DNA from: Telmatherina bonti
Taxonomy: Eukaryota > Chordata > Actinopteri > Atheriniformes > Telmatherinidae
Direction: 5' to 3'
DNA: 64,000 nt
NCBI GenBank assembly: GCA_933228915.1
Contig: OW121831.1
Span: 4,673,627-4,737,626, forward strand
The notes beneath the pieces are model-generated. The model had not been told where the DNA came from, ran no database searches, and saw only the letters and a program-made list of their open reading frames with translations. Shown piece after piece: positions 48,110-60,592 of this stretch. The translations under genes were made by a program, and so were the position numbers. Numbering within the stretch: position 1 is the stretch's first letter; every line of letters starts with the position of its first letter.

Positions 48110-48249
48110 TTAGTATAGGCTCAGAGTTTTTGCAATGTTTTTTTGTTTTTGTTTTTTTGTTTTTTTTTCTTTTTTCAAAAAAGGGGGTGTAACCTTGCAA
48201 CATCAAGTCAACTCAGTACTTCTATTTGTCATTTTGCCTATTTATCCAT

Positions 48250-50600
48250 TCAAATGAAATGAAAAAATACTTTATTATACTTTATTAATCCCCAAAGGGG
48301 ATAGTATGTAATGTAGTAAGTAATAATTAATTTGAGGAGGTCTTGTACTGGAGGCTGATGGCTGCTGGCAGGAATGATCTTCTGTATCTTTCAGTCTGAC
48401 ATCGGACCTGAAGAAGCCTCTCACTGAACACACTTTGTTGTTTCATCACTGTGTTGTGGAGAGGGTGTGAAGAATCCTCCATCATCTTCATCAGCTTGTG
48501 CAGCATTCTTCTTTGGACAATCAGCTCCAGCGGCTCCAGAGTTACTCCAAGCACAGAAGCAGCTTTCTGGATCAGTTTGTTGATTCTCTTCAAGTCTCTG
48601 GTTCTGATGCTACTACCCCAGCAGATGCTGCAAAGCTGACTGCACTCTCCACAACAGACTTCTAGAAGATATGCAACATCTTGGTGCAGACGTTAAACCA
48701 TCTCAGCTTCCTTAAGAAGTACAGTCTGCTCTGACCTTTCTTGTAGATGTAGTCAGTGTTGCATTTCCAGTCCAGTTTGTTGTCCAGCTGAACTCCAAGA
48801 TACTTGTATTCCTCCACCACCTCCACCTCCTCTCCCAGGATGGAAACAGTGCTTTGTTTATTCTTCTTCCTCCTGAAGTCAACAATCATCTCTTTTGTTT
48901 TGCTGCTATTTAATATGAGATGATTGTCACCGCACCATTTAACAAACTGACTGACCAGTTCTCTGTACTCTGCTTCTTGTCCATCCCTGATACACCCAAC
49001 AACTGCAGAGTCATCAGAGTATTTCTGCAGATGACAGGACTCAGAGTTGTACTGGAAGTCTGAGGTGTACAGAGTGAAGAGGAATGGCCAGAGTACAGTT
49101 CCTTGTGGTGCACCAGTGCTGCTGACCTCCATCTCAGACACACAACCTTTCAGTCTCACAAACTGGGGTCTGTTTGTGAGGTAGTCATAGATCCAGGTGG
49201 TTGTGGAGGTATCCACCTGGAATTTATGGAGCTTCTCACATAACAAAGCAGGCTGAATGGTATTAAAAGCACTGAGAAATGAAAGAACATGACCCTCAGA
49301 GTGCTGCCTGAATGGTCCAGATGAGAGTGTGCTCTCTGGAGCAGGTATATGATGGCATCTTCAACCCCAAGTCCATTACGATATGCAAACTGGAATGGGT
49401 CCTGAAAGGTGTTTACTTGCTTGTTGAGGTGAGCCAGTAAGAGTCTCTCAAGGACTTTCATGATGTGAGATGTCAGGGCAACTGGTCTGTAGTCACTTGG
49501 TTCAGCTGGTTGTGTTTTTTTAGGCACTGGAACAAGGCAGGAGGTTTTCCACAGCACTGGGACTCTATTTTGTCTCAGACTGGTGTTGAAAAGGTGCTGG
49601 AGAATCGGACATAGTTGTTCTGAGCAGGTCTTGAGAACTCTGGGACTGACACCATCTGGACCTGCAGCCTTGTTCTGGTTCAGTTTCTCAAGTTGCTTCT
49701 TAACCTGATTGCAGGAGACAAACAAGGTGGAGGTCTCAGGATGTCCTGATGTGGAGGGAGATGAAGCTGTGTTCTGGTCCATGACTGAGCTGCAGGGTGA
49801 CAGATTGGAGGCGTGACAGGAAAGCAGTGGGCTTATGGAGGGTGTGTGGTCTGTTGGGCTGGAGGTAGGGGGTGAACTGAACCTGGTGAAGAATATGTTC
49901 AGCTCATTAGCTCTGTCCAGACCTCCATCAGGCTGGTCCCCCTTTAACTTGAAGCCGGTGATCTTCTTCATTCCAGACCACACATCCCTCACGTTATTCT
50001 GCTGGAGCTGACTTTCTAACTTCTTCCTGTAGTCCGGGAATAGTCTGTTGGGAATATCAGTTGTTATAATATTTTCAGTTCATTTTATGATAACCTTTTA
50101 TTAATCTTACATTGATGTTCTTCATTAATCTTCATGTACAAGTTAAAAGTTTTCCTCTGTGTGCTGTTTGGATAAACAGGACATTCCAGTGACGTGCAAG
50201 GTCAGAGTGGTATTCATGCAGCCATGTCTCAGTGAAGCACATAATACTGTACTCTCTGTATTCTTTCTGAGACCTTGTTAGCATCTCAAGCTCGTCCGTA
50301 TTGTTAGCTAGCGATCTCATATTATCATTAAGATGGTTGGGAGGAATGGTTTAAATCTCCATCACTTTTTCCTCTGTCTCACTCCCGCTCTGCAGCCTCT
50401 TCTCTTTCTTTTCAACTCCATCGGGATTTGATGTGTTGTTTCGCTGATATTCCTGATTTGAGAGAGGTTAATCAGTTGATCCTGATTGTAAACAAGTCTT
50501 TCGTTGCCATGGAGACTCATCATAACAAGTCTTGAAAGAGCCAAAAATATGCAGAAAAATCTTCCTTGCAGCACACCCTCCGAACCGGCATGAAATCCAC
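48250..50600 (-). mobile_element. decayed jockey/CR1-group LINE with endonuclease deletion
   Basis: Read from the right: a basic tail (MELKRKRRGCRAGVRQRKK), then MRSLANNTDELEMLTRSQ and YSIMCFTETWLHEY, the start of an APE endonuclease. About 100 bp of unrelated AT-rich sequence replaces the rest of the domain (50041-50150). The reverse transcriptase follows: NKAAGPDGVSPRVLKTC, YRPVALTSHIMKVLERLL, STGAPQGTVLWPFLFTLY (motif B), KYSDDSAVVG (motif C, SDD), YKYLGVQLDNKLDW. A frameshift near 49290 and a stop near 48663 break it. The C-terminus ends RRSFLPAAISL. The 3' tail is CCCTTTGGGGATTAATAAAG. The clade name is uncertain. Confidence 0.85.
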
Positions 50601-50789
50601 AGAAAAAAAAAAAATTTGAGCTAATATCTATGTGAGAAGACTTTGTACTTTTCAAAAAATCAAGATAGCAAGTCAGAGCTACTACAATTTGCTGCCAACA
50701 GACGGCACAAGCTAGAATGTTTTGTTTAAACATTAGACTATTAACTTCATTCAGGAAGTTTGGCTTTTTCACATTTAAACTTTTTCAGT

Positions 50790-50960
50790 TATTCAGGTTT
50801 TTGTCAATTTTATAATTCTGTCTTGTGATTGGAGAAAAGAGAAATTCAACTCAGCAATTGGTCCATTTTTTGCATCCTGACTTCTTTATCAGGATGCACC
50901 GTGACACAAGTGTATAGTGGTGTACAAGGACCAGGTTCTCATCCAGCATGTGCTATAAAG
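50790..50960 (-). repeat. repeat family R1, inverted partial copy
   Basis: The reverse complement contains GTACACCACTATACACTTGT, AAAAATGGACCAATTGCTGA and CTCCAATCACAAGACAG, matching the R1 core in order. Confidence 0.65.
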
Positions 50961-51349
50961 CTTCTTAATGATTAGTGTTTGAGTATTATGAGGCTCGTGC
51001 AGAGGTCTTTGATTCATGCTGTTGTTCTATTATCTTCAGCTGTGTGCAGTACAGACTATAAGTTACAATTGAAGAGAAAAGATGCCTGAGTAGTACAGTG
51101 CGAAATACAACATCATTATTGATGTGGAAAAAAGGCAATGTTATTTGAGAATACAGGTATTTTGAAAGGCCATATAAGCAGATTTAAGTGGTTGTTTACA
51201 GTCATTTCAACAACCAAACACAAATTATTACTGTGACTTTAAACTTATTGTTATATCTGAAACCTATTATTAGGTCAAACTTTTTTTTGCTGGTTCAAAG
51301 GTTCCCAGTGTCCCAGTTCCCAGTGTCTGGAACATTGTGGTCCTGACTC
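50961..51349. other. no feature recognised
   Basis: AT-rich, nothing identified. Confidence 0.35.
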
Positions 51350-51880
51350 CCATTTTCTTTTCTGAAAAAATATCAAGTCAGCTCAGTACCTCTTAATAGT
51401 ACCTATTCATAGCGCCTAAAAAAGAAAAATGTCCCTATACATGGCCATTAGATGGTACTTTAAGACCAGAAATGAAAAGAAACTCTGTGCTTTTCAGTCT
51501 ATGGTGCTTTTCAGTTGACCAACAGCAATTTAGTTCAACCTTTCCCTTTGTGATTGGCTTTTTTTGTGTGTGAAGTGCTACCAGCAACGTCTGTTTGTTA
51601 CCAACTAAATCAGCATAGTATCAGCTAAGGCTTTTTAATTTTTTTTTTTATTTTAAAGGAGGGCCTGTTATATCAAGTCAACTCTGTACCTCTTAGTAGT
51701 ACCTATTGATGGCACCTAAAATAAACATTTAACTCATCACCATTAGATGGCCCTCTTAGACCAGGAATTAAGAGAAACTGTGCACTTTTCAGTCTATGGT
51801 GCTTTTCAGTTGACCAAAAGATCAATGGCTTCTTCTTCACAAAAGTTTAGTTCAACCTTTCCCTTTTAGCAATTCTGCTG
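51350..51880. repeat. tandem duplication, two ~200-bp units about 300 bp apart
   Basis: Both copies contain ATATCAAGTCA, GTACCTCTTA, TAGTACCTATT, CATTAGATGG, TTTTCAGTCTATGGTGCTTT and TTTAGTTCAACCTTTCCC in order. A shorter third trace is at 48200-48235. Confidence 0.75.
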
Positions 51881-52029
51881 ATTACATGCTGATGGAAGTT
51901 CTAAAAAGGCATTTTTATGCCGATAGCAAAACTCTTTAATAGTTCTGCCAGTACCTTGAACATCCTCTTTTCAACAGAAATGTTTTACCTTTTTCCACAC
52001 ATGTATATTTGGGCAAAATGGTGACCTAG

Positions 52030-53185
52030 TGGTTTTTTTTTGTTTTTTTTTTAAGCTTTATTTAAAAGGTTGCATGACAATACATGGTGACCCAGTGGTT
52101 ATGAGAATGGGCCTTTGCACTGGGTGTTGTATATTCAAATCCACACATTTCAACTTAACACTTCCTTCCACATCTGTTATCAATCTGTCTTCAGATATTG
52201 CACAGATATATACTTTTTGTGCAGGTAGTCCACATATCAACTGTACAGCTTGCAGCTGAACATGAACACTCTGATGGAAAGGTATACAGTATTCTGGGTG
52301 CATACATACATGTTGCACAATATTCAAAGCTGGATTTGAACCCGTCCCATGTATACCAATGCCTACCTGTGTACCGGTGCAGAAAATGGACCAATCACTG
52401 CACTGCATTTTCTGTTTAGTCCAATCCCAGGAACGGATTTTAAAAATTAACAAAAATTTGAATAACTCTAAAAGTATAAATGTTACAAAGACTAAAAGTC
52501 ACAGCACATTTCTCCTGAATTGGCTGAAGAGTTTGATGCTTGAATGCTCTAAATGAGACAAAAGGTGTAAGAGGAGTAATATTTCAAACATCTTGCAGGC
52601 GAGACAACTTTGTTCCATTTAAAGCATTTTAATAATAAAAATTTAATATTTAACAGTAATTTCCCCACAGTTTACTATTTTCAACTTGAATTAATTCTTT
52701 CAATGAATGAATGAACTTGAATTAACACTTTGTTGTGCAACTTTCCAAGATAAATATTGCACACTTTATTCTCTATTTGTATGAACAGTCATCACTAACT
52801 GCACAGTTTGCAGCTAAATCTAAGCACTTTGATGGAACAGTGTTTTATGTTATGCTTGTCTTCGCACACAAAATATCACATAATAGTGCCCCGCATTTAA
52901 TGCTTGATTTGAACCCATGCCTTGTACACCATGACGTAGCTGTGTACTGGTGCACAAAATGGACCATTTGCTGAGCTGAATTCCGTTTCGTCCAATCACA
53001 GGAACGGATTTGAATACATTGACAAAGACTTGAAAAACTTAAAGTTTAAATGTTACAAAAAAGACCAAAAGACACAGCATATATCACCTGAATGGGCTGA
53101 AGAGTTTGACACTTGAATGGTTGAAGTGAGACAAAAGGTGTAGGAGGAGTAGCATTTCAAACATTTTGCAAGAAAGACAATGGAC
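52030..53185 (+). repeat. repeat family R1, two further units
   Basis: The same landmarks as at 46.0-46.9 kb: GGATTTGAACCCGTCCC (52334) and GATTTGAACCCATGCC (52906), followed by AAAATGGACCAAT or AAAATGGACCATT, and TCCAATCACAGGAACGGATT. The first unit is preceded by a plus-strand tRNA-like head (GACCCAGTGGTTATGAGA ... TATTCAAATCC, 52087-52142). Confidence 0.75.
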
Positions 53186-53490
53186 GAACCAGGACAAACC
53201 AGACACTGCAAACTGGTGCAGAGCGCCAAACCCCAGTTGAAGCTGTTTTCAGCTCATTATGCAAAAACCGACCAATCCCCAAGCTGAATTTTTTCAACGT
53301 CCAATCCACATTTGAGTAGAAGGACTTTCATCCAAACACAAGGCTAAATTTATTTTTGCAAAATGTTAAATATCTCAAAAACTACAAAGATTTGAAATGA
53401 CAAAAGTCACGGCCCACTTCTCCTGAATTAGTTGCAAGGTTTAAGATGTGAATGGTTGAAGTGACTTGAACGGCGCAGGAGGAGTAGCGT
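53185..53490 (+). repeat. repeat R2, plus-strand copy
   Basis: Counterpart of the inverted copy at 46985-47262; shares CAGCTCATTATGCAAAAAC, TTAAATATCTCAAAAAC and ATGACAAAAGTCACGGCCCA. Confidence 0.75.
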
Positions 53491-53654
53491 GCCAAAGTTT
53501 GATGGAATAATAAAAATGGCAGAACAAGATCTCAATAATGTGAATGCCTCCATGGGCATTCACATTAATAAAAGTTTCTATGATAAGGCTTTCATTAAAA
53601 AAAAAATATGTAAAAAGAAAAATAAAAGAAACTCTAAATAGTTTAAATCGGTCC

Positions 53655-54835
53655 AGTTGTGTTCAGAGCATGGAGGCGCTACCAGGAGACAGGCCAGTAC
53701 ATCAGGAGACGTGGAGGAGGCCGTGAGAGGACAACAACCCAGCAGCAGGACCGCTACCTCCTTCTTTGTGCAAGGAGGAACAGGCGGAGCACTGCCAGAG
53801 CCCTGCAAAATGAGCTCCAAGAGGCCACAAATATGCATGTGTCTGCTCCAACAGTCAGAAACAGACTCCATGAGGGTGGTATGAGGGCCCGACGTCCACA
53901 GGTGGGGGTTGTGCTTCCAGCCCAACACCGTGCAGGACGTTTGGCGTTTGCCAGAGAACACCAAGATTGGTAGATTCACCACCCTGTGCTCTTCACAGAT
54001 GGAAGCAGGTTCACACTGAGCACATGTGACAGACGTGACAGAGTCTGGAGACGCCGTGGAGAACGTTCTGCTGCCTGCAACATCCTCCAGCAGGACAGGT
54101 TTGGCAGTGGGTCAGTAATGGTGTGGGGGGGCATTTCTTTGGAGGGCCGCACAGCCCTCCATGTGCTCGCCAGAGGTAGCCTGACTGCCATTAGGTACCG
54201 AGATGAGATCCTCAGACCACTGTGGGACCACATCCTGGTGCGGTTGGTCCTGGGTTCCTCCTAATGCAAGACAATGCTAGACCTCATGTGGCTGGAGTGT
54301 GTCAGCAGTTCCTGCAACACCAAGGCATTGATGTTATGGACCGGCCCGCCCGTTCCCCAGACCTGAATCCAGCTGAGCACATCTGGGACATCATGTCTCG
54401 CTCCATCCACCAACGCCAAGTTGCACCACAGACTGTCCAGGAGTTGGCAGATGCTTTAGTCCAGGTCTGGGAGGAGATCCCTCAGGAGAACATCCACCGC
54501 CTCATCAGTAGCATGCCCAGGCGTTGTAGGGAGGTCATACAGGCACACGGAGGCCACACACACTACTGAGCCTCATTCTGACTTGTTTAAAGGACATTAA
54601 ATCAAAGTTGGATCAGCCTGTAGTGTGTTTTTCCACTTTCATTTGGAGTAGAACTCCAAATCCAGACCTCCATTGGTTGATATGTTTGATTTTCATTGAT
54701 AATTTTTGTATGATTTTGTTGTCAGCACATTCAACTATGGAAAGAACAAAATATTTAATAACAATATTTAATTCATTCAGACCTACGTGTTACTTTAGTG
54801 TTCCCTTTATTTTTATGAGCAGTGTACACATGTCA
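53655..54835 (+). mobile_element. 5'-truncated Tc1-like transposon
   Basis: It begins inside the transposase N-terminal domain and reaches the 3' terminal repeat, GTGTTCCCTTTATTTTTATG then AGCAGTGTA near 54825. The family's 5' half, including the left terminal repeat, is absent. It lies just right of the R2 repeat and left of the large L2-like element. Confidence 0.85.
53659..54569 (+). pseudogene. Tc1-like transposase pseudogene (DD34E)
   Basis: The readable product starts MFRAWRRYQETGQYIRRRGG (end of the HTH region) and continues through ALQNELQEATNMHVSAPTV and RLAFAREHQDW. There a TAG stop interrupts (about 53971). The first catalytic region is VLFTDGSRF. A frameshift near 54225 precedes FLLMQDNARPHVAG (second Asp) and SPDLNPAEHIWD (Glu); exactly 34 residues separate Asp and Glu, which is the Tc1 DD34E spacing. 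The end is HGGHTHY. The catalytic triad is present, but the stop, the frameshift and the missing N-terminus make it inactive. Confidence 0.88.
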
Positions 54836-55099
54836 TATTGTATATCATATTGTCATATTGTCAGTTTAACTAGCTAAGCTAGGGTAGTTAAAGTAGTATC
54901 TCCATTACATTTATTTGAACAACTTTTTGGATGAGTTGTACTCTCGTGAGTTGTTTTGTTGCAAAATGTTTTTACTTGTATCATAAGTTGCTTTTACTCA
55001 GGTAAAGTTAAGCTACTATTTTGTATTATTTACGTCTGGGTAGGAAATAGGAATATAAAAGTATTTGTGTTGCTTTACATGTTATATTTGTAAAGATTT
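54836..55099. other. no feature recognised
   Basis: AT-rich spacer between the Tc1 end and the LINE. Confidence 0.35.
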
Positions 55100-55128
55100 A
55101 GACGGGGGTTTTCGCCTCCATCCCTGCG

Positions 55129-55821
55129 ATGAGGGGCGCCGTCTCCGTGGTGGCGGGAGCGTCGTCTCTGGTTCCAGCTGGTCCTTCCTCGACGAGTGCC
55201 GCCTCTGCTACTGCCATCGCTCCCACAGCAAACGCCGCTGCCACCGCTGTTCCTGCAATCGCTCCACCTTCTGGCGCTGCGAGAAGGAAGGCGCGGGGGC
55301 GCTCGGTGTCTGAAACCGGCCCTCGCGTGCTCATTGTGGGGGACTCCATCGTCCGACATGTCCGCTTGAACAGGTGCCTCACATCTTCTCACTCAGGTGC
55401 AGTTGTCAAGACTCTCAGTGACTCCGCCCACCAACTCTCTCTTCAACACCCCTCAGCTTCCACTATTGTGATACACACAGGTACAAACGATCTGAAGCTC
55501 CAACAATCAGAAACTCTAAAAATTAACTTTATAAACCTCATCCACAACATGCAACAGTCAAATTCACATTGCATCATCTCTGGCCCACTACCTTCACCCC
55601 GATATGGAGACATCAAATTCAGCCGCATCCAACAACTCCACATCTGGTTAAAAGGTTACTGTCACTCCATCAATATTCCATACATTGACAACTTCACCAC
55701 ATTCTACAATAGACCACGCCTTTTCAGATCAGACGGTATACACCTAAATCAAACAGGTTTCCATCTTCTAGCCTTGAACATTGATCTCACCCTCCACTCC
55801 TGTAAAGCTTTTTCATATTGA
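55129..55821 (+). CDS. LINE ORF1, SGNH/GDSL-type esterase-like protein
   Basis: 230 codons without a break. Residues 1-60 are Ala/Ser/Thr-rich and may not be the true N-terminus. The SGNH hydrolase blocks follow: VLIVGDSIVRHV (Ser about 73), TGTNDL (about 118-122) and DGIHLN (Asp about 202, His about 205). CR1/L2-type LINEs are known to carry such an esterase domain in ORF1, thought to act on membrane lipids or in RNP formation. All expected catalytic residues are visible. About 200 bp lie between it and ORF2. Whether it is expressed is unknown. Confidence 0.8.
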   Translation: MRGAVSVVAGASSLVPAGPSSTSAASATAIAPTANAAATAVPAIAPPSGAARRKARGRSVSETGPRVLIVGDSIVRHVRLNRCLTSSHSGAVVKTLSDSAHQLSLQHPSASTIVIHTGTNDLKLQQSETLKINFINLIHNMQQSNSHCIISGPLPSPRYGDIKFSRIQQLHIWLKGYCHSINIPYIDNFTTFYNRPRLFRSDGIHLNQTGFHLLALNIDLTLHSCKAFSY

Positions 55822-56025
55822 CGGTCCAGCCACTACACACCTGCTCAAGTCAAAACACCCTCTCTGACACATCATATAGCAGCACATATTACCAGCAGAA
55901 ATGACAAAGATTTCCATCCATATTTACATACCCTTGCTGTCAGATGTCTCTGGCCCATACACATAACCCCTAGTACAAGACACATACCTTTAAACTCACG
56001 ATCAAACATTCCTGCGAGACTGAAC

Positions 56026-58806
56026 ATGGCTCTTTTAAATGTCAGATCACTTTCAAACAAATCTTTTCTCATTAATGATCTGATTTTAGATAACATTGAC
56101 TGTCTCTTTTTAACTGAAACCTGGCTTGGTGCAGATGCACAAATTGTTCTCACTGAAGCGTCGCCCCCCAATTTTAATTTTTTATTTTCTACCAGAGGAG
56201 GTAAAAAAGGTGGTGGAAAAGCTTTTATTATGCAACAATCATTATCAGCACAAATATTATCCCTGCAAAGCTATTCTTCATTTGAACAACACTCGTTTGT
56301 TGTCAATAATCCACCTGTTTTTATCAGTACTATTTATAGGCCACCAAATCCTCCCTCTTGTTTTATTAAAGAATTTTCTGATTTCATATCAACCAGACAT
56401 CTTAAATATAAAATGATTTTAATAACTGGTGATTTTAACCTTCACATTGATAGCAGTGGTGATCCTTATGCCAGAGAGTTTTTAAACATTTTAAATAGTA
56501 TGGGTTTTAAACAGCATGTTACACAGCCTACCCACAACAGAGGACACACCTTGGACTTGGTCATAACTTATGGCCTGACCACTGGTGTGTCCTCTGTTGT
56601 TGACCTGGCTGTGTCAGACCACTACTGTGTGTTTTTTAACATCACCAGCTCTATAAAACAGGACGCTTCAGTGAGGACTGTGAGGAGGCGATATATTACT
56701 TCTGAAGTGGCTGCAAATTTTATTAATATTTTATCTGGAACTCCAGCTCAGATTTTTCCTGCATCATGTGATTTTATCGTCGACCATTTTAACAACAAAT
56801 TAAAGTCGGCAATTAACTCAGCAGCTCCAGTTAAAACAAAAATATTAAAAACTAAATTCAGAACACCATGGAGAAATGAGGAAATAAAAGAGTTAAAGAG
56901 AAGCTGCAGGAGAGCAGAGAGGAAATGGAGGAAAACAAAACTAACAATTCATCAGGATATTTTAAAGGAACAACTTAAAATTTATAATTACAAAATCAAA
57001 CTGGAAAAAAAACTCTATTTTTCAAACCTCATCACAGATAACAAAAATAATCAAAAATTTATTTTAAAAACCATTGATATTTTAATGAACACAGATAGCA
57101 TCAAGTCCTCCATGCAGCCATCAGCCTCTGCATGTGAGGACTTTGCAGACCACTTCAGAAGTCAGATCAATGCTATTAGATCCAATCTTTTATCTCAGCA
57201 TAATGTTGATTTTAATCGATATGAAGCATTGTTTTTATCTGAGGAAACACTGGAGAGTTTTGTTCTGGTTGATGCATAGATGCTTGGTCAAGTTTTCTCC
57301 CAGCTAAATCCAACAACCTGCCTTTTAGACCCGATTCCCACATCGCTTTTAAAAACTTTTTATGGTTTCTTTGAGTGTGAGCTTTTAGACATAGTAAACT
57401 ACTCTCTTCAGATGGGTGTCTTCCCTTCTGCTTTTAACACGGTGGTGGTAAGGCCCCTTCTGAAGAAGAGTGGCTTAGATCCAAACATGGTTGATAATTT
57501 ACCGACCTGTATCCAACTTACCGTTTTTAAGTAAAATAATAGAAAAATTTGTTTTTACTCAATTATACAAGTTTTTGAATAAACGCAACATTTCAGAAAA
57601 ATATCAATCTGGTTTTAGGACTAATCACAGTACGGAGATGGCCCTCTTAAAGATTGTTAGTGACCTTAGATCTAGCCTGGACTCACAGAAACTTTCTGTT
57701 CTTGTTCTACTGGATCTTAGTGCCGCATTCGATACAGTAGATCATCAGATTTTATTGAACAGGCTCAGAAGTCTGGTGGGCCTCTCAGGGATCGCTCTTA
57801 AGTGGTTTCATTCCTACCTCTCGGATCGACAATTTTTTGTAAGTATGGATACATGCTCCTCACAAACCTATGAAATAAAATGTGGGGTTCCCCAAGGATC
57901 AATTTTAGGCCCGTTACTTTTTAACCTGTATATGTTACCACTTGGGGACGTCATCAGGAGACACGGCGTTGATTTTCACAGCTATGCCGATGATACACAG
58001 CTTTACATCGCCGTGTCCCCTGATGACTTAGAGCCACTTAATATTCTTTTAAACTGTATTTCAGATATAAAGTCATGGATGGCAGCAAACTTTTTACAGC
58101 TCAACCAGGACAAAACTGAAGTTTTAATTATCGGTCCTGAAGGCAAGAGAGAGATCCTTTTATCAAAATTGCAACATTTTAATCCCTCCCAGTGTGTGAG
58201 AAATTTGGGTGTTCTTCTTGACTCTGAGCTGGATTTAATTCCACACATAAAAAATGTAACAAAAACAGGTTTTTATCATCTAAAAAATATTGCCAGAGTT
58301 GCCCATATCTCTCTCTTGCCAGCACAGAGGTGCTGATGCTTTTATTTCCAGTAGATTAGATTACTGTAACGCCCTGCTCTCTGGTCTTCCTAAAAAGTCT
58401 CTTTCCAGCCTACAATTACTACAGAACTCAGCGGCACGAGTTCTGACGAGGACCAGAGGGCAGGAACACGTTACACCAGTTTTAAAATCGCTGCATTGGC
58501 TTCCTGTGCGTTTCAGGATTGATTTTAAGATTCTTTTACTTGTTTATAAATGCCTTAATGGTCTTGGGCCTTCTTATTTATCCGACATTTTTTTTTAATT
58601 ATGAGCCTTTGCGGACCCTGAGGTCCTCTGGTACCGGCCTTTTAGTGGTTCCTAAAGTCAGAACTAAGACATACGGTGAGACCTCTTTCCACTGTTATGG
58701 TCCTGGACTGTGGACCAGCCTGCCAGAGAGCCTCAGGGCCGCGGAGACTGTTGATGTTTTTAAGAAGAGGCTCAAGACACACCTTTTTAGCTTAGCATTT
58801 AACTGA
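56026..58806 (+). pseudogene. LINE ORF2, APE endonuclease plus reverse transcriptase, broken
   Basis: 56026-57279 encodes an intact-looking APE endonuclease: NVRSL (Asn 5), LTETWL (Glu 31), YRPP, GDFNLH (Asp 136, Asn 138) and SDHY (Asp 198, His 199). A TAG at 57277 interrupts; frame continues with LNPTTCLLDPIPTSLL. A frameshift at about 57500 leads into the reverse transcriptase at 57491-58336: LVLLDLSAAFDTVDHQ (motif A), CGVPQGSILGPLLF (B), SYADDTQLY (C), and NLGVLLDSEL (E). Further frameshifts lie near 58325 and 58595. The C-terminus SLHWLPVRFRIDFK ... LKTHLFSLAFN ends at 58806. A recently active but now dead copy. Confidence 0.88.
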
Positions 58807-59567
58807 ATTTTATTTTATTTTATTTACTTATCTTAATTTACTTCATTTATTAATTTATTTATTTTTAAATTGTTTTATTAGATTTCTTATTTTTAATACA
58901 TTATTGTAAAGTCCTTCTATATAAATATGTATATTTTCTTTTATTGTTGCTCTTATTTCTTACTGCTTCTTAAGGTTATTCATCTTCTGGTTTTAACTCC
59001 AGTGTTTTCCTTATGGGGATCCATCACGCTGCGGGCCCTGCCTGTTTGGCCTGGGGGGTGTTGTCATGGCGACCGCTGCTGTTTGGGTGGCGCGGGGTCC
59101 ACCACTGCAGCTTCACGGCTGCGGGGTGGCCCCGTTACTGCCTGGGAGTTGTGCGGTTGCTGTGGCGGCGGCCCCTATGAGCACGCAGGGGACTGGCTCC
59201 TGGTGTGGATGGATCCCGAGGTATTGGTTCCTCACATCAGCACCAAGTCAGAATTTTTATCACTTACTGAATGTTTTTAGTTGTTTTATTAACCAGAATT
59301 CAGTTAAGGAGACAGTATTCAGGGAATGATGTTTTTCGGGGAATGTGGGTGGGTGTGTGTGGGTGGGTGTGGGGGGGTTTTTTGCTCTTTGTCCTTGTGT
59401 GTGTGTGTGAGTGTGTGGAAAGAGCTTGTGTCGATTATTTTTAAATGCCTTTTTATCCACTGTTTGTTTTAATCCTTTTGACTTCATTTTATCCTGTAAA
59501 GCACTTTGTGTTGCCTGAGGCATGAAAAGTGCTCAAGAAATAAAGTTTGATTTGATTTGATTTGAAT

Positions 59568-59912
59568 AAGGTGTGCATAAGGCGAGTGAGTGAATGCACT
59601 TGTGAGAACAGAAACGAAACAAAAACCCTTAAAAATGGATTTAGCAACTTCTAAACGTTGGATTAGAAAGTAACTGCTTATTATTTTATTGTTGGGTTTG
59701 TTTGTGATTTGTTTTATTAATGGAAGTTATTTATTTGTCTTTTCCTTAGTTTCACTGTGCTTTGTCAGTCGTGTGTGTGTGTGTGTGTGTTTGTGTGTGT
59801 GTGAGAGAGAGACACATTAAACACTAAACAAAGTGTCACTTGCATGGCTTTCTCTGGTCCAAACAGAAAAATTTGGTGTTACGTTCGATTTAGTCACATC
59901 CCCATACAAACA
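59568..59912. other. no gene; (GT)n tract
   Basis: A GT microsatellite with a GAGAGA end lies at about 59773-59812. Nothing else recognised. Confidence 0.5.
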
Positions 59913-60592
59913 TTAACCCTTTCATGCATAGTGTCACTGCAGTGGACACATATTTTTCATATTCATGACTGAGGAGGGTTATTTAGTAAAAGAACAACTT
60001 CAGTGGATATTAGTGAGTCATCCAATACATTACAGCTCTCTGAAGAATAAGTAAACGTATGATTTAATTCAACATAGACACATACATTATAATTTTGCAA
60101 GTTTGTGATAAATAGGAAAGAAAATGATAGTTTTATTTTATAAAACATTTACATTATTTTAGTATGATTATATATGATTTTATAAATATTTTTGGAATGC
60201 ATTAAAATAAATCATGATCAATTCAAAATTAATAAATTAATAGAAAAATATTAATATAAAAAATATTAAGAAAATACTGTATATAAAAATGTTGCCTTGT
60301 TTTTTCTAATGCGAGCATGGCAGAGTTACCATATTTTGATTATATTATTGTTTCTGCATGAGTGTAAAATGAAATTTAGAGCTCATGATATTATTTTGAA
60401 ATATAGTTTTATGGGAGAGCCTGTAGTCTTTGAGTCCCATTTAATAGGGAAATACTTACACAGGTGTTTAAAGATATTGTTTACCTGACATTTTAAATAG
60501 ACTAATTGTTTATTTTCCATTTATATGCAAATATAATCTGACTGCTGTGTCAGGCAGCCGGCATTGGTCAAAACGTTCTTCTTACGGGTTAA
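59913..60592. mobile_element. AT-rich TTAA-flanked element, possibly piggyBac-type MITE
   Basis: The left end is TTAACCCTTTCATGCATAGT and the right end CTTACGGGTTAA, so TTAA and a short CCC/GGG inverted end flank about 680 bp of very AT-rich sequence. The left phrase is common in fish repeats. No coding capacity. Confidence 0.45.

Larger units (their letters stand above)
55100..59567 (+). mobile_element. nearly complete L2-like LINE (two ORFs, 3' UTR, TTTGA tail)
   Basis: In order: ORF1 with an esterase-type domain, ORF2 with APE endonuclease and reverse transcriptase, and a GC-rich 3' UTR. A terminal GCACTTTGTGTTGCCTGAGG ... AAATAAAGTTTGATTTGATT tail ends in (TTTGA)n at about 59543-59567. 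The 5' boundary is uncertain and probably truncated. One stop and three frameshifts are seen. It is the best-preserved retroelement here. Confidence 0.88.
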
